This document shows, piece after piece, positions 24,597 through 36,453 of a stretch of DNA of 64,000 bases. The stretch's first letter is position 1; every line of letters begins with the position of its first letter. The position numbers and the translations under genes were made by a program. The stretch comes from Urophycis tenuis. Taxonomy: Eukaryota; Chordata; Actinopteri; Gadiformes; Phycidae. The stretch is taken from positions 23,501-87,500 of the forward strand of contig JAXIVH010000097.1 in the NCBI GenBank assembly GCA_036785325.1, given 5' to 3'. The notes beneath the pieces are model-generated. The model saw only the letters and a program-made list of their open reading frames with translations, was not told the origin of the DNA and made no database searches.

Positions 24597-25898
24597 CAGT
24601 GGTTTTCAAAGTGGGGGCCGCCAGGGGGTGCTAGGGGGCCTCAGAAAATTGGAGGGAAGATGAGAAAAAAAAAGCAAAAAAAAAAATATATATATTTTTA
24701 ATTTATTATTATTTTTTTTAATAACCATTTGTCCTGAACAGTACAACATGTAAACCTCCGTAATCGTCGGATTCTCAAATTCAGTTGCAAGTTCGGCATG
24801 ACGACGTCATAATCTGTGTATCTGGCCTTGTTATCAAGCTGCTAGGCTCCTCAAGCTAGCGTGTAGCTAGCTAGCGCAAAATGGACAGGTTTTTGGCAAC
24901 AAATAGACCGAAGGAGAAGACCAACAGCCCTGCTGTGGAGGACTCTGCTGCAAAAAAACCTAAGAACTCATGGCCAACTAAAAACCGAAAATATGAGGCA
25001 GCATATATTAAGTATGGCTTTATAGCCATACAGAAAAATGGTCATGATTGCCCGAAATGCGTCCTCTGGAGACCCTCTCAAACGAGTGTTTAAAACCTTC
25101 GAAACTTCAGCGTCACTTGATACAAAAACATCCGGCAGAGGCCGATAAAACAGTAGACTTCTTCAGATGTAAAAAACAGCATTTGGTCAAGCAATCTGCT
25201 GCATTCACACAGCAAGCTAACGTGCCCGAGCGGGCCCTGAAGGCATCACTTTTAGTCTCGTACCACATTGCTCGTGCTAAAAAACCTCACACAATTGGAG
25301 AGGATTTGATTCTACCAGCTACCATAGACATTGTCCGAGAATTGCATGGTGAGGATGCTACCAAAACAATTGATGCTGTCCCACTCTCTGATAACACTGT
25401 GAGCCAATGGATTGGTGACATGGCCCAGGACGTATCTGCTCAGCTTTTGGAGCAGGTGAGAGCCAGTAAATACTTCGCACTTCAGCTTGATGAAAGCACA
25501 GATTTATTGAATGAGGCCCTTGTATACATTAGATTTATTTTCCAGGAAAGTTTTGTGGAGGAAATACTATTTTGTAAAGCACTTGAAAGAAGAACAGCTG
25601 GGAAAGACATTTTTCAAGTTTTAGACAATTACATCAAGTCTAACGGATTAGACTGGACCCGTTGGCCCTCATTTATCAAACGAGTGTACGACAGAAAACG
25701 GGGGTAAAATGGATGTACGCTCATTTCAACGTTGAGCTTGGCATTTATCAATTTGAACGTGAGCGCAGGCTGCGATGAAATCTCACGTCAGGTCTGAGCT
25801 CGTGTACGCCACTTTTTCGAGTGCAACCAGTGGCGAGACATGGTATATTTGCAAGAGTCGGACAACTTTTTCTTCACCTTATTCGGAATAAAATAACT

Positions 25899-26053
25899 GT
25901 GGTAGGGCGAGCACCGTTAATTTGTAGCTCTACCCATACCATTCCTGTGTCTCGGAGAATCATCGGGACGATGATTGAAAACCTAGGGGCAGATTGTGGT
26001 AGGGCGAGCCCCGTTAATTTGTAGCTCCACCCATACCATTCCCGTGTCTCGGA
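25899..26053. repeat. Tandem duplication, 97-bp period
   Basis: A block of about 58 bp beginning GTGGTAGGGCGAGCACCGTT at 25899 recurs at 25996 with a few substitutions. Confidence 0.9.
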
Positions 26054-27280
26054 TCTCAGCACATTTAAACCTGCAGGTGTGGAGCATTACCTGATCTGCA
26101 ACACACAGTGCGAAATCCGTTTGGCGTGCTGGCCTGTTTCTGTAGGCATACGTCTGTTCCCGTGCTGGACTGTAAAAGTCATCCGAGACTGAATAGGGTT
26201 TGTCGCCAGAACAATCCGCTCCTAGCTTTTATCTTGGACCGGTGAGTAGTTCGTAAGGAGCCTATTGAATATCAGGAGTAATAGGCATGGGCTAATGGGT
26301 TTAATGTTCTCTGCTGCGACCTAGGGTGAAGGCGTGTGGGCTGCTCTGCTTTACTCCTAGTATTGGTATAGAAATACCGCATCACAGGTATGTTGCCGCG
26401 ACTAGTAGGTAGGTTTATCATATATTAATCACTGTCGATTAATCATGATCTCTATTTACAGAGGCTTGTTGGCTGCTGCTTTGCTACGCTTGTTTCCTGC
26501 TGCTACACTTTGCTGCTACCTGCTGTGTTGCCTTCTCGCTGGGCATTTGCTCTCTGCCGCTACGCCGCTTCATTTGCGACTGCTCACCCGTTACACTTGC
26601 TTCACTGCTACGCTTGCGACACGGCCTGATTGCCGCTTGGTGTTTGACCCGACAGAACTAGCTCCAACTAGCACGTCGGTGGGAAGCTAGGCTACGACAC
26701 CGGGGCATAGGCTACTCGTGGGTCGTGGGGTGTGTATCCTGTCTCTGGTTGTGGTACGTAGTTTGTCTTTGTGTCTGGTTTATTGTTCGTTTGTGATGTG
26801 TCTGTCTGTGCTTTGAATGCAATTAATTGTTTTGCTTTTAAAGTCATACACCTGCTAGTTTTAGTTTGTTTATTTATTCTTGTGTCTGCCTCGGAGTGAA
26901 GACTACTACGGTCTTGCTGAGTTTTCCGACCGTTCTCCCAGTATTAGTTTGCTGTGTGGTTTTATACCCAAGGTTTGAGTTTGTGTTAATTTGATTTAGG
27001 GTAAAACCCCTGGTTTTCTTTATGGTTTGATTTTTGGGTTTAACCTTCTCATTTGTTTGTTTCTTTCCTTTGGTGATTACTCAGCAGGCTGTAGCTGCTT
27101 CGCCCCTCAGACGCTTTACTAGCATCAGTGTCATGGGCGTAGGTTTGGTTTGAAATGTGCTGGGGACAGAGACGCATTCGGAAGTGCATTTTCAGAAGTA
27201 CAATGACGCGCATTCATTTTTTCCCCCTTTCGCGCAGGTCATGTTAATAAATAAAAATGTATACAAAAATGTGATGATGA

Positions 27281-27298
27281 CACACACACACGCACACG

Positions 27299-27366
<68 letters not shown>

Positions 27367-27369
27367 CAG
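27281..27369. repeat. (CA)n microsatellite
   Basis: CA dinucleotide run with CGCA interruptions at both ends. Confidence 0.97.
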
Positions 27370-28483
27370 ACGCGATGTCTTGACTATGCTCACGCACAGA
27401 GCTCTAATACTTTTCATTGGATAATGTGATTCAGATAGATGCAGTTCATGGCCGTGTCTACCTGCTGAATGTAACCGCTGTGAAACAATCGGGAAATAAC
27501 TACTCTATGTCTCTGTACCAAAGTGCTAGCTCTCTCTCCGTCTCTCTCTCGTCATCGGACACAAATCAAATTAAATGTTGTTTCTATTTTGTGTAAATTA
27601 GGTTAATGCTTTTGTGTTTTTTTGTATTATCAGTTCAACTTGTTGTACTTGCCTGAGGAAATCGTGGATATTGTAACGTGTTGGGGGAGTGTTTCCCAGA
27701 ATGCATTGCGACATTCTGGCATTCTGTGTCATTACATTTTATTGCTATTAGATAGGGTTTGGAGGCGAATGTTCAGGACATGTTGGGTTGCATTTCACTG
27801 TTTCATTACGTTCACTTTGTTGACTGTTGTTTTTGGGATGAGTCAGGGAGCACCATTACTCAACGCACTATGGCATCTTGTCATACCACTACCACTCCGC
27901 TAACGTCGCTTGAGACCCTGTCATACTAAAGCGACTTGTAAGAGTAGAGTTCATCTCTCTTTGTTGAGCTTGACGTAACTCAGACTGCATTTACTGACGT
28001 AGTGGTGAAAGACACCGGTGCGAGTCCCACACGGGGGATTCTTTCATAAAAAGTGGTGGGTACAAAATGACTCATGACGAAAACTGGTAGGTACGTGTCC
28101 CCACCGTCCCCACCGTATTCTACGCGCCTGATCAGTGTGTGTGTTTAATGTTGTCCTGTCTTCTATACTTTTGATTTACAATAAACTATACAGTTGGGAA
28201 ATCGCATCTCTGTTTTTGTCATTTAATTGACTGGCCTGTGGGTTTTATAACTACTTAATATTATGCCACGGCACCCCCCCCCTTCACATAACTTTAACGC
28301 AATGCAAACAATAGCCTATAGGTCAAATGCAAAATGTTTTAAGATGGATCAATTTAACATCAATTTTACATTTAATTAATTATTCAATTAATTATTTACC
28401 TCTTGCGTAGCCCGCTGAACATGGGACACACTGTTGACTGCAACAGTGATTTGTTTCCATATAGCGTTTTTTTGCTTGCCCTT

Positions 28484-29125
28484 AATTAGATTAGATTAGA
28501 TTCAACTTTATTGTCATTGTGCAGAGTACAAGTACAGGGACAACAAAATGCAGTTGGCGTTCTAACCAGAAGTACAAATGAGCGATAAAGGTGCGGGTTG
28601 AAATGCAGAAATGCAGAATAAGGTGCAGAGTGCAAAATTGAAAAACATGAAAAGTGGCAGTAGTTATTAAAGTGACGGTAATTAATGGTAGTTATTAAAG
28701 TGACAGTAAACAGTGCAGGTGGATGTAGTGATCGTTGAGGTAGTAAACGGTTAACTAACAGTAGCAGAAACAGGCTGTAAACAGTATTTTTTTTAAAAAG
28801 TAAACAATGTACAGGTAGTGCGAGAAATAGTAATAAAATACAAGAAGTGTACAGATGGTGCAATAGTGCGTTAGAGCAATACAACAGAACGGGCCCAACA
28901 GATGAATGTGGATTGTATGGATATGGGGGTGGGGGTGCAACGGCAGTTGAGAATAAATAATATAATAAATAACATTACTATAAATAATATGAAGTATGTC
29001 CAGGGGGGTGAGGGGTGGGGGTGCTGGGGGGGGCAGTGTTCATATGGGTGTGGAGTTCAGAAGGCTGACAGCCTAAGGGAAAAAGCTTCCCCTGGATGCC
29101 AGCTTTTAGGCTACCAAATCAAATA
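28484..29125. repeat. Dispersed repeat of unknown family
   Basis: Begins with ATTAGATTAGATTAGATTC and TTTATTGTCATTGTGCAG, then has internal TATTAAAGTGAC duplications and ends near the AAGCTTCCCCTGG segment. It resembles 3'-end repeats common in fish genomes. No ORF. Confidence 0.45.
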
Positions 29126-29576
29126 AGACGGTGCGCATCAACAAGTGACACGAGATTCCGCTTCTTCTTTGCCGTTGGATGTTTCTCCATGTCGTAAAAG
29201 TTAGGGGCGAGACTGAATGAATCATGCGTTCAGATTTGCGCTCATTTCTACGTTTGTTTGATAAATGAGGGCCGTTGTGTGGGGTTGTGTTCGGACAGAG
29301 CCTCGGCAATGACCGGGAAGATCAGTGGAGTGACCGCTCTCATCAAGCAGAAAGCCCCGCATGTAGTGGCCACACACTGCATGCTCTATCGCGAGGCACT
29401 TGTTGCAAAAAGGATGGATAACAAGTTGAATCAGGTACTACAGGAGGTCATACAAGTAGTGAATTTTATTCGCCCCATGAAACAGACTGTGTACCCTGCT
29501 ATGTAACGAGACGCCCATTTTGAGGGGCTGCTGCTTCACTGGAACGTGGGTTGGCTGTCAAGGGGCGCAGTTTTAA

Positions 29577-30515
29577 GGCCCAATCTCAATTCTCTATCTT
29601 ACCCCTTCCCCTTACCCCTTCCCCTTGGTTTTGCGCGTTCACGTGAGACCAAGGGCTGTCTCAATTCTCTTTTCGACCGAGGGGTAGGGCCAAGGGGAAG
29701 GGGTATACACCCCTTGAAACCAAGTGAGATCGGGAGCTTACTTGAAACCAAGGGGTACCCATTACAATGCGCAACCGGCAACAATCGCGGCCAGATCTCA
29801 ACGAGAGTCACATAAATGTAAGTATTTTCGGCTGAAACAATTGATTTAAAATTTACGAAAGTGTTGTTTTGTGCTCTAAACAGTCCTGTACCTATATATT
29901 TGCAACCATATTCTTAATCGAAACTTTTTCGAAAATCGGTATGCGAACGTTACATTGCTGAGTGCACAAAGTTACATTTCTCTGACTAGCAATGAACTCC
30001 ATGCATGTCTAGTTTACTAAACACAATTAGCAGCGAATTCCGTTTGATAACAGTGTAGACAATTAGAGACAAATCGATACGTGCTTTACATATATCGTCC
30101 TTTTTCACACAGGAACGCCGGAGGAAACCCGGCAGCTGATACGTTTTCGACACGAAAACGAGCAGAAATGTCCGAAATCAAAATACGCTAAATCGAAATA
30201 CGCTTCAAAGCAAATGTGGGAGTGAGTCATGTGTTCAATGTTGTAGCCATTCATAATTGTAAATAAAGACATGTTGGTTAACAAAGACATTGTTTCTGAA
30301 CATCAATGAAATTCAAAACCGTATTAACTGAAAAAGATACAAAATACCATGCAATGTGTAGGCCTATAACAAATTGTCAATATTTTGTCGTCAATGTATG
30401 ATGACGTAACCGTAACGAGTGTTGTCTCAATTCATAGGGGCATGTAGCCCTTACCCCTCTGTTTCAAGGGCCAAGGGGAAGGGGAAGGGGTAAGATAGAG
30501 AATTGAGATTGGGCC
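29577..30515. mobile_element. Non-autonomous DNA transposon, 939 bp
   Basis: Terminal inverted repeats of at least 35 bp: GGCCCAATCTCAATTCTCTA at the left, and its exact complement ending at 30515. Both continue into CCCCTTCCCCTT-type repeats. The interior is non-coding. The flanks belong to different elements (hAT on the left, LINE endonuclease on the right), and no matching target duplication is seen. Confidence 0.8.
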
Positions 30516-30930
30516 TATATCTAGCCGGAACTTCTCAACCTCACGCACCAGCTCAGGCTCCTTCCCCATCAGAGAGGTGACGTTCCACGTCCCTAGAGCT
30601 AGCTTCTGCAGCCGAGGATCGGACCGCCAAGGTCCCCGCCTTCGGCTGCCGCCCAGCTCACACTGCACCCGACCCCTTTGGCCCCACCCCCAGGCCTGGC
30701 TCCAGGGGGGGGGGGCCCGGTGACCCACGTCCGGGCGAGGGACACGGAGGACCATTCATGTTCATCATCATGAGGGGTCTTTTGAGCTACCCCTTGTCTG
30801 GCCCCTCCCCCCGGACCTGTTTGCCATGGGTGACCCTACCAGGGGCATAAAGCCCCCGACAACGGAGCGCCTGGGGGTCATTGGGACATGCAAACCCCTC
30901 CACCACGGTAAGGTAGTACTCAGGGAGGGG
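30516..30930 (-). mobile_element. Non-LTR retrotransposon fragment, 5' end and endonuclease start
   Basis: The minus strand reads LALGTWNVTSLMGKEPELVR and EVEKFRLDI, the first residues of an APE-type endonuclease, preceded by a GC-rich 5' region. It is cut at 30516 by the adjacent transposon. A poly-G run lies near 30705. Confidence 0.7.
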
Positions 30931-33885
30931 ATCTCTGGCCCACTCCCCACAATGGGCCGTGGCGATGTTCGTTTTAGCAGGCTTCTGTATCTCCACACCT
31001 GGCTCCTATCCAATCCGTTTGTGCAGCACATAACATCTGCTTCATCCACAACTTTGACATGTTCTGGGAGCGTCCCTCCTTCTTTGGGCGAGACGGTCTA
31101 CACCTGAGCATGTTGGGATGCCGCATGCTCGCTGCCAAACTCCGGCACGCTGTGCGTTATGCACGAGACTGACTATTTACCGGTGTGCACACCTGTCCAT
31201 CTGCTCTATCTGTTTCTTTCGCTCCCACACTCATAGTTAATCACCAAACAATCATTCCTCGCTCCGCTGATCACTACAGCTGCGCCATTCGCTCGTTTTG
31301 GACGTCGCGATCACGTGAGCCAAACCGAGTCAGGGGGTCGGTTGACCACTCCATGTTAATCCCTGTGTTACGGACTCAGAAACTTTCCAACGTCACTCTC
31401 AAGCTCTCCCTCTTCAATATCCGGTCTCTCACCAACAAAGTAACCTTTCTCTCCGATTTTATTGCCGACTCTAACTTGGACATTGTTTCTCTCACTGAAA
31501 CCTGGCAGCAACCTAATGACTTTTTTCATTTAAATCAGTCCTTGCCACCTGGGTTTGTTTACGTCGCCAAGCCACGCACCTCCGGTAGGGGCGGTGGCCT
31601 CGCCCTGATCTACCACAAGAGCTTGAAAATACTCCCCCGTCGCAGTGAATGACTCACCATCATTTGAAGTGCTGGCTATGCAGTTAAAGGGACCTGTACC
31701 CAACATTATTGTGTTCATTTGTCTATCGTCCACCTAAGCCATCTTCCACCTTCATCACTGAACTCACATCCATTGTAGCAGATCTATGTGCCATCACTCC
31801 AAATATTGTTTTAACTGGGGACTTTAATATTCACGTTGACAATCCAAATGACATTTTTTCCATAGACTTCATCTCCACACTAGATAGCTTTGACCTCACA
31901 CAGTATGTTACATTTCCAACACACAACAAGGGCCACATTTTAGACCTGATCTGCTGCTCTGGTGTTGTCCCATTTAATCTTTCCGATACACAACTCCCAC
32001 TGTCAGATCACAAACTCCTAACTTTTAATGTCAACCTCCCTGTCTCCAAATTCCGTCAAGACCGCATCATGTCCTTCCGTAACATTAAGAACATCAACAT
32101 CACAGAAATTAACAGTCTAATTTCTATGTCAATTTCTCACCCACACCTTCTCTCTGTCACTGAACTTGTCGACCATTACAACAGCACACTGCTTACTGCA
32201 CTTGACACCCTGGCTCCAACAAAAACCTCCACAGTGACTTTCTCTATGACTGCTCCATGGTTCACATCACAACTCCGCCAACTCAAAACTCATGGTCGAC
32301 GCCTTGAGCGCCTTGCCAAAAAAACTGGACTTACTATTCACCTTCAAATGTACTCGGACCACATCACCTCCTATAAGACTGCTCTAAATGCTGCCAAATC
32401 TGCCTTCTACTCCAACATCATCCACCGTGACGGAAACAATACCAGGACTCTATTCTCCACAGTAAACAAACTACTAAAACCCAAGGAAACTGCCACCTGC
32501 TTCACATCAGCCCTTCAGTGTCAACAATTCTTGGACTTCATGAATCACAAAGTTTCCTCCATACATCACCATCTCACCCCCTGCCTGTCTTCTGAGTCAA
32601 ACACTCCTTGGCTCAAAGCTACTGTCCAGCCCACCAGTACCCTGTCTGCCTTCCATCTTCCCTCGAATCAACAGATATCCCAACTGATCATGTCTTCCAG
32701 GTCTACCACTTCTATACTTGATCCGCTTCCCACCACATTGGTCAAAGCCTGTCTCCCCACGCTCTCCTCACTCATCACGCAAATTGTGCACTCCTCCCTG
32801 TCAAATGGTATTGTTCCCTCCGCACTCAAATCTGCCTCGGTCACACCCATATTAAAGAAACCTGGCCTTGACCCCAATGAATGCAATAACTATCGCCCTA
32901 TTTCAAACCTTCCATTCATCTCAAAAGTGATTGAACGTACAGTAGCCTGCCAACTTCAAGATCGTCTATGAAACAATAACCTCTTTGAGCATTTCCAGTC
33001 TGGTTTCCGTCCCAATCACAACACAGAAACAGCTCTCACACTAATTACAAATGACCTTCTTTTTGCAGCAGATTCTGGCCTACTCACCATTCTCATACTC
33101 TTAGACCTCAGTGCCGCCTTCGACACAATATCTCATACCATCCTCTTAGATCGTTTGGCCCACACTGGGGTCTCTGGCATTCCCCTTCAATGGTTCCATT
33201 CTTACCTGTCTGACCGTTCACTGTTTATTCAAGGACAAAATACCAGATCATCACCCTCACCACCCCTTCACGGCGTTCCACAAGGTTCTGTCCTCGGTCC
33301 CCTACTCTTCATCATCTACATCCTCCCTCTCGGCATTATCTTCCGTCACTTTGGTATTCACTTCCACTGTTATGCTGACGACACCCAAATCTACATCACC
33401 ACCAAACCGGACACCACATCACCACCTACTGCCCTTATCGACTGTCTGCAAACCATCACAAACTGGCTGTCAAACAATAAGTTAAAACTCAATGGCAATA
33501 AAAGTGAAATTCTCCTCATCGGATCCAAATCATCGCTCTCCAAATCCCACCCCCTCAGTATCCTCATCGACGGCTGTTTGGTCCCCACTTCAAAAACAGT
33601 TAAAAGTCTTGGTGTTACTTTGGACAGTACCCTCTCATTCACATCCCACATCAATAACATCTCACATACAGCCTTTTTCCACCTCCGCAATATCTCCAGA
33701 CTCCGCCCCTCTCTCACCCAGCACTCCATCTAAATCCTAATAAATGCCTTGGTCACCTCCCGCTTGGACTACTGCAACTCCCTCCTCACTGGTCTACCTC
33801 AGAAACTCATCCACCATCTACAAACCATCCAGAACACTGCCGCCAGAATAATCACCCGTACCAAGTCCTCGGATCATATTACACC
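30931..33885 (+). mobile_element. L2/CR1-type LINE, left part
   Basis: An ORF1-like SGNH-esterase end (RFSRLLYLHTWLL; FFGRDGLHLSMLG) is followed by ORF2: endonuclease (FNIRSLTNKVTFLSDF; LTGDFNIHVD; PLSDHKLLTFNV) and reverse transcriptase (LLDLSAAFDT; GVPQGSVLGPLLFIIY; HCYADDTQIY). ORF2 has stop codons near 31650, at 32969-32971 and at 33731-33733. The element is interrupted at 33885 and resumes at 38744. Confidence 0.88.
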
Positions 33886-34192
33886 TGTAGCTCTCTTCTC
33901 TTATCTAGCTCTTCTCTAGCTCTCTTATTGGGAGATTAGGTTTGTCCATCTTGAAAGGAAGTGGGAGGTCTTATCCCTTTTTTCACTTTGGACAAGAAGA
34001 GAAGATCTTCTTGAGAAACTGGGTTATCATCTGCAATGTGATCAGCGAAATCAGCTTCAAGAGCCTTAATTGCGTCTGATGGTCTGAGTTCTTTGACTTC
34101 AGTTCTACACACAAAGTGTACCTCTCCCTTTAGCTCAGCTTATGGTTGCATAGTGGGTGTTATTTGTCGTACTATGATTCTGTGACTGGTTC

Positions 34193-34615
34193 CTATTGCA
34201 TCACTGAAGTCGCTTGCTGGATTCGAGCAGCCAACAATGCTCCAGCCGAGATCAGTTCTCGTTGCGCATAGGGATAATTTTCTTCACCTTGCAGGACCTC
34301 CTTTGGAAGAAGGGCTTGTTGACAGTTATAACCCATTAGCAGACCTACTTCACAATCCAGTAGTGGTGGAATCTTGTCAACTAATTGTTCCAGATGAGGC
34401 CATTTCAGAGCTATTTCGTTAGTTGGAATGTGCAACTTGTTTGCTGGAATTAACTTTCTCGTGAAAGTTGATGGCAATAGAATCCTTTTCTCTGAGTTGT
34501 ATGCTCTCACTTCTAGATTTGTCCGTTTCTTACAGGGTATGACTGTTGACTGTGAAGACATTGTGGATAGCTGCAAACTAACATTCTCTTTGTTTGTGTT
34601 AAGGTCTTGGGCCAC
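34193..34615 (-). pseudogene. BEL/Pao protease-region fragment (DUF1758-like)
   Basis: Reads SSQSTVIPCKKRTNLEVRAY, KLHIPTNEIALKWPHLEQLV and CEVGLLMGYNCQQALLP, the region of BEL/Pao polyprotein around and after the retropepsin. No continuation into reverse transcriptase is seen downstream. Confidence 0.65.
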
Positions 34616-34833
34616 TTCATCTACGATAAATGTTGTATCGCTTTGTGAGTCTAAGAGCGCATAGACAAGGATTTCTTGATGTGGCTGCTTTGTGGAGGAG
34701 ACCCAGACTGGAATGATTGAGGATGTTTCTGTGTTAGAGTCTTCTTGTATGACTGTGTTAGTAGTTGTTGTTGCAGCTATTTCTTGAGCGTCTGCTTTGT
34801 CCTTTAATTTGTCTCCCCTTGGAGGTGTTGACC

Positions 34834-35347
34834 AAGCGGCAACATTCCATGCTGAAAAATGAAGCCCATGCGGAAGTGCAAAAACTTGCAGTTCCTCGAC
34901 TGGCCGCTTGAGGCTGGCTGCAGAACGGAGTCAACTCCCATAGACACCCATGTTAAAATGTCCAACTTTACAGCCAAAATAAACATGTTTACAGCCTGGT
35001 TCAAAAAACGGTTTTGGTGTCTTTCAGTAGTGTTCGAGTCCATGACAACTGTGAGGGGGGTGAATTTTTTTAGAATCCATTATTTTAATGCACAGAGAAG
35101 GATTTATTTTATGAATAATTAAGGGCGTGGTCAACTTGATTGGCAGCTGTCATCTGTCATCACGGCACGACCTTCACGGATTCGAGGCTTTGATTGGTTA
35201 GGCTGGAGGTAGGCGGGCTTAGAACACAGACTGAAATGTCCAAGATGGCGGCGCCCTGAAGCTCAATTTTAGGCTTCATCTCCGCTGTTAAGAATGCCTA
35301 TGGGTGACGTCACGGAGGGTTTGTCCATTAGTTATATACAGTCTATG
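34834..35347. mobile_element. 514-bp MITE nested in the BEL/Pao element
   Basis: Flanked by the direct repeat GTGTTGACC (34825-34833 and 35348-35356); an 8-bp duplication would suit a hAT-type MITE. The interior matches a repeat style common in fish (AAAAATGAAGCCCATGCGG ... TATATACAGTCTATG). Clear terminal inverted repeats are not visible. No ORF. Confidence 0.7.
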
Positions 35348-35486
35348 GTGTTGACCTTTGACCTTCAAACTTGTCATCATGCAAACATGTCGGGTGTCTC
35401 CTCTGACACCTTTCACATGTGCTCTTATTATCACATCTTCTTGAGTGATGACCAGTCTTCAAACATCCAAAGCAAAGCTTCTCTAC

Positions 35487-36453
35487 TTAAACAAACTTAA
35501 CACGTTCTTGAACTGTCCTTTCACCAAATTTTCTGCACTTGGCAACGGACGTGTCATGCTCTTTTGCAGAAGATGCATGATGGGATGTGACTTTGTGTTG
35601 TGTTTGTGGACAGTGTCTTTGCTTGAATGGTCTGGCTTCGTGGATGCTTTGATTTCTCATTTTCCACACTCTTGAGTGCTTGTATGGAGGTTATGGGGTC
35701 GCAAGCAAGATCTGCTTCTTTTGACAGGAAGTCTACAAGCACTTTGAATGGTGGATACTAAGCAGTCTCTCTTCTAGCTTCCATTGCTTTACGGTTCCAT
35801 TCGGATACCAACCAATCTGGCAATTTCAGCAGAATTTTTTGACTCTCACTGCAGTCATTGAGAACTTCCAATGTCTTAATGTGGGGCATTGCAGCCTCAC
35901 AACTCTTGAGGAAGTCTGCAAATTCTCTTAGCTCGCAACCATCCCTAGAGCTTATCTTTGGCCATCCATACAACTTGTCTCTGAAAGACTTCCCACTTAT
36001 GAATGGGTCTCCAAAACGTTTTACCAACAGCTGCCAGGCTGAGTCGTATGCTGCTTCGGTGCCTAGTAGGAAAAATCCTTCAACAGCTTTCTTTGCAGCG
36101 CCACCTAAGTACTTTCTTAGGTAGTACAGTTTTTCATTCTTTGGAATGTTTTTCCTGTCGATTAATGTGTCGAAAGATAGTCACCAGTCTTTGAATTTCA
36201 AAGGATCTCCCATGAATAATGCAGGCTCTGGTGTTGGTAGACGATTGGCACTTATGGCTTCTGCTAGCACATTGACCAAATCAGAGCTGTTCTGCACTTG
36301 GGGCATAGGTGCTGAAGTTGGTGGAGCTTGAGGTGCGAGTTGCAGACTTTGGGAACTAGGAACATAGCTTGTAACTGGTGGAGGTTGAGGAATGAATGGT
36401 GAACTTAAGGCGTTGAGAACTTGAGAGTCTCCTGTTGGTTCAAAATCATGTAA
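35487..36453 (-). pseudogene. BEL/Pao gag C-terminal region (DUF1759-like) with zinc-knuckle remnant
   Basis: Successive minus-strand frames read LPTPEPALFMGDPLKFKDW, NEKLYYLRKYLGGAAKKAVE, LLVKRFGDPFISGKSFRDKL and CIFCKR. This is the capsid-like DUF1759 region and part of a CCHC-type motif. Stops occur near 36180 and 35758 and elsewhere. Confidence 0.75.

Larger units (their letters stand above)
25665..29272. mobile_element. 3.6-kb DNA transposon with Harbinger-like ends, nested in the hAT gene
   Basis: The ends GCCCTCATTTATCAAACG and TTTGTTTGATAAATGAGGGC are inverted repeats resembling those of the Harbinger at 3285-4661. They are flanked by CGTTG at 25660-25664 and 29273-29277; if the ends are GGCC the duplication is GTT. 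Removing the element and one duplication restores the hAT reading frame. The interior has no recognisable transposase. It holds a local duplication, a CA microsatellite and a dispersed repeat. Confidence 0.75.
24597..29576 (+). mobile_element. hAT transposon, 5' part, interrupted and 3' truncated
   Basis: It starts with the hAT-like terminus CAGTGGTTTTCAAAGTGGGG, inserted in the gag fragment. It carries a ZBED/SCAND3-like transposase from 24881 and is split by the 3.6-kb element at 25665-29272. Its 3' half and right terminus are missing: at 29577 it gives way to another transposon, and beyond that lies an unrelated LINE. Confidence 0.75.
24881..29576 (+). pseudogene. hAT transposase (ZBED5/SCAND3/FAM200-like), interrupted
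   Basis: MDRFLATNRPKEKT starts at 24881. A BED-type zinc finger segment follows (CPKCVL, frameshift near 25065, then LSNECLKPSKLQRHLIQKHP). The catalytic-domain start contains FALQLDESTDLLNEALVYIR (about 25480). The frame is interrupted after NGLDWTR and resumes beyond 29277 with CVGLCSDRASAMTGK and THCMLYREALVAKRM. A stop lies at 29503-29505, after which homology continues (HFEGLLLHWNVGWLSRGAVL) to the truncation. The dimerisation domain (hAT_C) is missing. Confidence 0.8.
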
